Source: Linum tenue
Taxonomy: Eukaryota > Streptophyta > Magnoliopsida > Malpighiales > Linaceae
Direction: 5' to 3'
Length of the DNA: 64,000 nt
NCBI GenBank assembly: GCA_946122785.1
Contig: CAMGYJ010000008.1
Location: 2,257,742 to 2,321,741, forward strand
The position numbers and the translations under genes are program-made. Positions 58,792 to 64,000 of this stretch are shown in pieces. Each line of letters begins with the position of its first letter. The stretch's first letter is position 1. Under the pieces are notes generated by a model. That model was not told the DNA's origin and did not search any database. It worked only from the letters and a program-made list of their open reading frames with translations.

Positions 58792-61700
58792 GCCTCCCCC
58801 AAATTGATGCCGTTCACGAAGCATCAATTTGCTAGAGAGGAACCAATGGCGACTTGTCGTGAAGGACTTGGTGAAAATATCAGCCACCTGATCATCAGAG
58901 GAGATATACTGAACTCGAATAACACCCGCACGAACCAGATCGCGAACATAGTGAATATGGACTTCAATGTGTTTCGTACGGTCGTGAAGAACAGGGTTGA
59001 CAGCAATCTGAATAGCACTGGTGTTGTCCACATGAAGATCCATAGGCGAAGGAACATCAACACCAAAATCATGAAGTAAACGACGAAGCCATTCCAACTC
59101 ACTAACAACATCAGACATAGCCCTGTATTCAGCTTCAGTGGAGGACTTAGAGACCTTGTCTTGTTTCTTGCAGCGCCAAGAGACAAAAGCATCACCAAAA
59201 CGAATGCACCAGCCAGTCGTCGAACGACGGGTGTCTATACAGCCTGCATAGTCAGAATCAGAAAAGGCTCGTAAACATAGATCACCAGCCGAGGGTAGAA
59301 AGAGACCCACGTCACGCGTTCCTTGGAGATAACGAAGAATCCGATGAACAGCAGCAAGATGATCAACACGTGGATCAGACATGAACTGGCTAACAACCTG
59401 TACAGCATAAGCAATGTCGGGACGAGTAGCAGCCAGATATATCAAACTCCCAACAATACTACGATACTGACGACCATCCTCCAAGGCCTCACCAGAATCC
59501 CGGCGGAGCTTCAGATTTAGTTCAATGGGAGTGCGAACAGGAGTGCAGTCAGAAAACCGATGCTCATCAAGTAAGTCATCAATATACTTTCGCTGACACA
59601 ACAGAATACCCTGATCAGACCGAACCACTTCAAGTCCCAGGAAGTAAGAAAGATGACCCAAGTCCTTTAAGCTAAAAGCTGCGTGGAGATCGGACTTAAG
59701 CTGTGTAATACCCACCTCATCATCACCAGAAATGATCATATCATCTACATAGATAAGCAACACAACTAGCCCACGAGAAGTCGACTTAATGAACAACGAA
59801 GGATCATTAAGGCTCTGAGTAAAACCAACCCCCGTCAGAGTATCATAAAATTTATCAAACCAGGCACGGGGGGCTTGCTTCAAACCATAGAGAGAACGAT
59901 GGAGAAGACAAACCTGGCCAGGCTTGCCATGAGCGTAACCCGGAGGCATCTCCATGTAGACAACTTCTTTCAAGTCCCCGTGAAGAAAGGCGTTCTTAAC
60001 ATCAAGCTGATACAATGGCCAAGAACGAGCAGCTGCAACAGCCAACAGAGTGCGAACTGTCGTCATCTTGGCTACCGGGGCAAATGTCTCTGTAAAATCA
60101 ATACCGTACTCCTGTGTAAACCCCTGGGCGACAACCCGAGCCCTAAACCGGTCAATGCTTCCATCGGGATTGATCTTCAGTGCATAAACCCAACGACACC
60201 CAACAACTGGAACAGAGGGAGGGGGTCTATCCACGACAGTCCACGTCTGCTTTGCATGTAAAGCATCGATCTCGTCGTCCATAGCCCGATTCCAACGAGG
60301 ATCCCCCTTTGCCTGAGAGTAGCGAGAGGGTACCACAATGGACGAGACACCATGGGCTACAAAATCACCAAAATGCGGCGGCGGTTGACCCTTTGTAGAT
60401 CGAGTCGAGCGCCTGGGAACAACAACTGGCGGACTAGGCGGCGGACTGGGCGGCGGACTGGGCGGCGGACTGGGTGGCGTCGGAGGGCTGGGCGGCGTCG
60501 GAGAAGTGGGCGGCTCCGGGGGAGGCAAGTCGGGAGGGTCCAGGGGGTCTTCATCAAGCTCAGGATCTTCAGCAAAACACGGCAGATGGGACGAGGAGAA
60601 CAAAGGAGACAATGATTCGGATGGAGTAGAATAGAAAGGGACATTTTCAAAAAAGACAACATGACAGGCGATACGAACACGACTGAGAAAAGGATCATAA
60701 CAGAGGTAACCCTTGTGAACATCGCTATAACCAAGGAAAAGACAGCGAGCAGCCTTAGAAGTCAACTTAGACCGCTCATGACGAGGTTTCAGGACAAAAC
60801 AAAGACAACCGAACACACGAAGACTGGAGTAGGAAGGATGACGCGAGAACAAGGCGAAATAGGGACTCGACTGCTTCAAAACTGGGGTAATCTGATAGTT
60901 GATGAGACGGACAGCAGTAGCAACGGCCTCTGGCCAAAAGCGAGGAGGAACATGGGCAGCCAGGAGAAGAGCGCGAGTAAGCTCCATCGTATGACGATTC
61001 TTACGTTCAACCAGCCCGTTTTGTTGGGACACTCCTGGGCATGATTTTTGACACAAAATCCCATGTTCCTTATAGTAGGCGAGAAGAGGATTGGAGCTAA
61101 ATTCCCCTCCCGGATCAGAGCGAAGAATTTTGACATTCCTACCAAATTGAGTACGCACCATAGTCAAAAACTCAGTGGCTACTGCATACAAATCAGATTT
61201 CAACCGAAGGAAATAAACCCAGGTGTAACGGGTGGCATGATCGATAAAAAGGGCAAAATACTTATAGCCATTTCGAGAAACAGTCGGAGCAGGACCCCAA
61301 AGGTCAGAGTGAACAATGTGAAAAGGATCAGTGATAATGGTGGAGCTGGAAGGAAAAGAAATACACTGAATTTTGGCCTCAACACAACTTGAACAAGGGG
61401 GTGGTGTGTCCGAAAAAACAATAGGTTTATTACCAAGCAGATTCTGTTGGAACATAGACTTAAGACGAGATGAGTTGGGATGACCCAGACGACTATGCCA
61501 AAGATGCCAAGAAGTATCTGACTGACTCGAAAAGACAGGATAGAATGAAGACAAAGCCGAATTACTAGACTCTAACAAAGACATGGGTGGACTCGAGAGC
61601 TCCTCTAGCTGAAAGATCCTCCCCTGTTTACTCCCTCTTCCGATCTGCCTCCCCGTCGTCAGATCCTGTACAAAACAGCCAGACGGTGCAAACACAACAG

Positions 61701-63024
61701 AGCAATTTTGTTCAGTCAACTGGCCCACTGACACTAAGTTCGGTTGTAAATCAGGAACATGTAGAGTATTAGCAAGAGTAATAGTCGGCTGCCGAATAGT
61801 TCCAACGCCCTTCACATTCAAATGCTGACCATTAGCTACTTGTAATTTCAAGTCACGAACAGGAGCAATATTATGTAACTGATCAGAAGCATTTGTCATA
61901 TGATTAAAGCACGCAGAATCAAGTAGCCAAGGTTTGGATTTACCAGATGCTTGAAGCGACGCAAAAGCAGAATTAATGGCAGTGGGCAGCGCCGAATTTA
62001 TGGCAGTGGGCAAGGCCTTTTGAAGTGCAACATTTACCAATTTTTCAACAGCATCCGCCGAAAGAAAACCCCCATCTCCATCAGTAGCTTGCGCGGCATA
62101 GGCAGGACGAGAGTTTGGAGCAGCTGTCGCCGAGGAAGACTGGGACTGGGTGCGATATTTGAGAGTGCGACATTCCAGAACTATGTGGCCGGATCTTTTG
62201 CAATAAACGCAATAGTTCTTCTTACGGCAGTGTTTTTGGAGATGGCCTTTTTCTTCACAAAATCGGCAGATGAGTTCGGACACAGGAACCCGCTGCTGGA
62301 AATTGGGGCGGCCGACTGCATACGCCTGGGATTCCTCGACAGCAGCTGGAACACTTGAGAAGACAGCTTCGTTGGCACCAGGGCGGACATCAAGACGCTC
62401 CTGCGTTCGGAGGCGCGTTTCCTCCCGCAGCAAGCGACCAATAACCCCTTCAAATTTCAGATTATCTTGATTCAGGAGAGAAGCCCGCAGCGGTTCATAT
62501 TCCGGGCGAAGTTTCATCAGAAACTGATAGAGACGAGATCGGAGACGTTCAGCGCGAGCATCCTCGGAGATTGCCGCGGGTCGAAGTGAGGCCAACAACA
62601 AATCTTGTTCAGTCCATAATTTCAAGGCTGCATTATAGTAAGAAGCAATATCCATCTCACCTTGCTTGAGGTGCGACAGCTCAACCTCGAGCTCAAACTG
62701 ACGAGCTGAGTCTTGGGTGGTGTAGGTCGAAGCCAGCTGCGCCCACATCTCATGGGCGGTTGTAAACAGACGCAGACCAAGAACAATAGACGGATCCACC
62801 GTCCCTAGGATCCATGATTTCACCCGTGCATTGTTCTGAATCCACGTATTCAATTCCTGCTCAGAAGCAGGAGGTACAATCGGTCTCTGCGAAGTTCCAT
62901 CAAGGATCGACAACAAACCCTTGCCTTCAACAAACACACGAAATTGAAACTCCCAAACAGCGTAATTCTTCGAATCCAGACGGATGCCAACGCCTTCAGA
63001 AGGCTCTGATACCATGTTAGACAT
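58786..63024 (-). CDS. copia gag-pol polyprotein, 1412 residues, intact
   Basis: Single frame covering gag, two CCHC zinc knuckles (C253-C266 and C272-C285), protease (DSACFNHM, D369), integrase zinc finger (H510, H515, C544, C547) and catalytic D573, D637, E673, a Pro-rich linker (about 828-868, repeated PPSPP), reverse transcriptase (YVDD 1092-1095) and RNase H (about 1250-1400). Integrase reads RSDPGGEF where RSDNGGEF is usual, next to D637. The protease has DSAC where DSGA is commoner. The first ATG (63024) lies in the 5' LTR; the next (63015) straddles the LTR/primer-site border and is an equally plausible start. The stop lies inside the 3' LTR. No separate gag and pol frames and no frameshift, so gag-to-pol ratio must be set another way, for example by splicing. 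Confidence 0.96.
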   Translation of the reverse strand: MSNMVSEPSEGVGIRLDSKNYAVWEFQFRVFVEGKGLLSILDGTSQRPIVPPASEQELNTWIQNNARVKSWILGTVDPSIVLGLRLFTTAHEMWAQLASTYTTQDSARQFELEVELSHLKQGEMDIASYYNAALKLWTEQDLLLASLRPAAISEDARAERLRSRLYQFLMKLRPEYEPLRASLLNQDNLKFEGVIGRLLREETRLRTQERLDVRPGANEAVFSSVPAAVEESQAYAVGRPNFQQRVPVSELICRFCEEKGHLQKHCRKKNYCVYCKRSGHIVLECRTLKYRTQSQSSSATAAPNSRPAYAAQATDGDGGFLSADAVEKLVNVALQKALPTAINSALPTAINSAFASLQASGKSKPWLLDSACFNHMTNASDQLHNIAPVRDLKLQVANGQHLNVKGVGTIRQPTITLANTLHVPDLQPNLVSVGQLTEQNCSVVFAPSGCFVQDLTTGRQIGRGSKQGRIFQLEELSSPPMSLLESSNSALSSFYPVFSSQSDTSWHLWHSRLGHPNSSRLKSMFQQNLLGNKPIVFSDTPPPCSSCVEAKIQCISFPSSSTIITDPFHIVHSDLWGPAPTVSRNGYKYFALFIDHATRYTWVYFLRLKSDLYAVATEFLTMVRTQFGRNVKILRSDPGGEFSSNPLLAYYKEHGILCQKSCPGVSQQNGLVERKNRHTMELTRALLLAAHVPPRFWPEAVATAVRLINYQITPVLKQSSPYFALFSRHPSYSSLRVFGCLCFVLKPRHERSKLTSKAARCLFLGYSDVHKGYLCYDPFLSRVRIACHVVFFENVPFYSTPSESLSPLFSSSHLPCFAEDPELDEDPLDPPDLPPPEPPTSPTPPSPPTPPSPPPSPPPSPPPSPPVVVPRRSTRSTKGQPPPHFGDFVAHGVSSIVVPSRYSQAKGDPRWNRAMDDEIDALHAKQTWTVVDRPPPSVPVVGCRWVYALKINPDGSIDRFRARVVAQGFTQEYGIDFTETFAPVAKMTTVRTLLAVAAARSWPLYQLDVKNAFLHGDLKEVVYMEMPPGYAHGKPGQVCLLHRSLYGLKQAPRAWFDKFYDTLTGVGFTQSLNDPSLFIKSTSRGLVVLLIYVDDMIISGDDEVGITQLKSDLHAAFSLKDLGHLSYFLGLEVVRSDQGILLCQRKYIDDLLDEHRFSDCTPVRTPIELNLKLRRDSGEALEDGRQYRSIVGSLIYLAATRPDIAYAVQVVSQFMSDPRVDHLAAVHRILRYLQGTRDVGLFLPSAGDLCLRAFSDSDYAGCIDTRRSTTGWCIRFGDAFVSWRCKKQDKVSKSSTEAEYRAMSDVVSELEWLRRLLHDFGVDVPSPMDLHVDNTSAIQIAVNPVLHDRTKHIEVHIHYVRDLVRAGVIRVQYISSDDQVADIFTKSFTTSRHWFLSSKLMLRERHQFGGGC
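63002..63014 (-). other. copia primer-binding site
   Basis: TGGTATCAGAGCC directly after the 5' LTR, complementary to the 3' end of initiator tRNA-Met, the usual copia primer. It is also translated as part of the first codons of gag. Confidence 0.93.
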
Positions 63025-63342
63025 ACTGAATCAAAACCGAATGAACAAAGACAAGCGATTTACGTGGTATCCCTGATAATCAGGACTAATCCACGGGAGA
63101 GCTTAGAAGACTCTCCGGCTACTGATCGTATTTCCTTACTTCTTCCATCAACACATAAGGAATATATATACATACTGTAACCCAACCGAAACCCTAGGTT
63201 CGGCCGAGTATTGCATGGCTGCATGCCAACGTGGGCTTTTACTAACTCTTCTAACCTTTAACTAAGTCTAACTAAGTCCTTAATCACACATGGGCTGAAT
63301 ACATAATGGGCTAATTATACAACAATGAATGACTGTCTAACA
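63015..63342 (-). repeat. copia 5' LTR
   Basis: Right-hand LTR, the 5' LTR of the minus-strand element. It should carry the promoter; on the minus strand it contains TATATATATTCC (about 63160-63172) as the likely TATA region. Confidence 0.95.
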
Positions 63343-63347
63343 TAAGC

Positions 63348-63851
63348 CACTCCTAGATATACTACAAGTAACAAAATGAGGTTGACATGAGTTGTCAAAT
63401 AGCAACAAAATGAGCTATGTGCAATTAACTAACCATCTTGATTCTTGGCGGTTGATGGGTTGGTAGAAGTGAGTGATAAAATACGCACTAGCTTATTTTT
63501 CAGTATGAATCGATATTTCGGCATACACCGATCTCAATTTCTTAATCTCTGATATCGAATAACACTTGAAATGCAATCTCACTCCCAATCGCATAAAATA
63601 ATACGTATATCCGATAATACAAAATATCGACTAATTTAATACTATATTATTATAATCTCAAATACCGGTACCAAAGTTGCGGGTTCCGCCCTAATTGTGC
63701 ATACCCGCATAACCGGTTATGCACCCGACCCTCGATTTAGGAGAGTGGCCACACCATTTTACACGCAGTCGCAGATCTCTTCTCCTCCCCGCCTCTTTTG
63801 TTGCTGACTAAATTTGCTGGCGCTCTTCTTCCAGTCTCCTCCTGCTCCCTG
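63348..63851. other. intergenic and upstream promoter DNA
   Basis: AT-rich to about 63660, then TACCCGCATAACCGGTTATGC, a motif-rich stretch with an ACCGGT palindrome, leading into the promoter of the next gene. The minus-strand frame 63759-63959 is a shadow of the pyrimidine-rich leader. Confidence 0.4.
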
Positions 63852-63960
63852 TATATAAACCCACCACCCTTCTCCCCTTCTCTCTCGTCCACCACCATCG
63901 CACCCATTTCCTTTCAGCTCCTCTCTCTCTCTCTCTAGATTCCCTCCACCGACTGCCAAG
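63852..63960 (+). promoter_or_regulatory. TATA box and non-coding first exon of a downstream gene
   Basis: TATATAAA at 63852-63859 is followed by a typical plant leader: CCACCACC, then pyrimidine-rich CTCTCTCTCT, ending GACTGCCAAG before GTACGC, a good splice donor at 63961. The leader up to 63960 has no ATG, so this is a leader exon with an intron starting before the coding region. The protein lies beyond the window and cannot be named. Confidence 0.65.
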
Positions 63961-64000
63961 GTACGCGCAAGAATCCCGATCTCACTCTTTCCGCTTCCGA

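Larger units (their letters stand above)
58464..63342 (-). mobile_element. structurally complete Ty1/copia retrotransposon, 4879 bp
   Basis: Minus-strand element with 328-bp LTRs (58464-58791 and 63015-63342) that differ at about one site (GAACAG/GAACAA near 58496 and 63048) and share TGTTAGACA...TGTCTAACA ends. The 5-bp target duplication TAAGC is perfect (58459-58463 and 63343-63347). It has a primer-binding site, a purine tract TTTGGGGGAGGC (58792-58803) and one uninterrupted gag-pol frame. Domain order integrase before reverse transcriptase defines copia. Near-identical LTRs indicate a recent insertion that may still be competent. Confidence 0.97.

Noticed and set aside
60352..61392. Arg-rich and other + strand frames inside the copia element
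   Set aside because: Antisense of the Pro-rich linker and integrase; explained by the 1412-codon minus-strand frame.
1..64000. CRISPR arrays, bacterial operons, rRNA genes or organellar insertions
   Set aside because: No regularly spaced repeats, no Shine-Dalgarno-led gene runs and no recognisable rRNA or plastid/mitochondrial genes were seen.

Overview
This is a stretch of plant nuclear DNA, most likely from a eudicot: genes have GT-AG introns, sit far apart in AT-rich DNA, and are surrounded by plant-type transposons. No bacterial, viral or organellar genes are seen. The best-supported genes are a plastidial alpha-glucan phosphorylase (+, 15 exons, 47466-54953), a GAUT13/14-like galacturonosyltransferase (-, 6 exons, 34919-38943), a membrane-anchored ubiquitin-fold (MUB) gene (-, 28845-30747, C-terminus provisional), two intact intronless dirigent genes (-, 5445-6050 and 23133-23720), a frameshifted dirigent pseudogene (-, 12946-13524) and a 4-exon gene of unknown function (-, 16247-17426). 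A promoter and non-coding first exon of another + strand gene lie at the right edge (63852-63960).

Layout. 1-31 kb is a duplication-rich block: three dirigent copies, a 3' fragment of the MUB gene (about 2.5-2.9 kb) whose parent lies at 28.8-30.7 kb, a broken second copy of the unknown gene (25.6-26.6 kb) and several intergenic repeat pairs. DNA transposons are scattered among them: three Tourist-like MITEs with TAA target duplications, a hAT element with a perfect 8-bp target duplication, a Mutator-like element with long terminal inverted repeats and a 9-bp target duplication, a second Mutator-like candidate with gene-like GC-rich filling, and two long hairpins. 31-55 kb holds the two large sugar-metabolism genes, separated by a LINE 3' end, an LTR-like repeat carrying a nested 293-bp miniature LTR element (78-bp LTRs, 5-bp target duplication), and a hAT-like element. 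55-63.4 kb is retrotransposon-rich: a collapsed copia remnant, a 5'-truncated LINE, an orphan first exon, and a structurally complete, recent-looking Ty1/copia element (58464-63342) with LTRs that differ at about one position and one open gag-pol frame of 1412 codons.

The genes do not form a pathway cluster. The phosphorylase acts on plastid glucans, the GAUT-like enzyme on Golgi pectin or xylan-associated polymers, dirigents on phenoxy-radical coupling in the apoplast, and MUB at the plasma membrane in ubiquitin-pathway E2 recruitment. No wholly new system is evident; the most unusual items are the tiny LTR element, the long hairpin at 14 kb, the Mutator-like elements, the unknown gene with its internal and distal duplications, and the odd MUB 3' end. 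Exon boundaries were placed by hand from splice signals, reading phase and family knowledge; no alignment was run.
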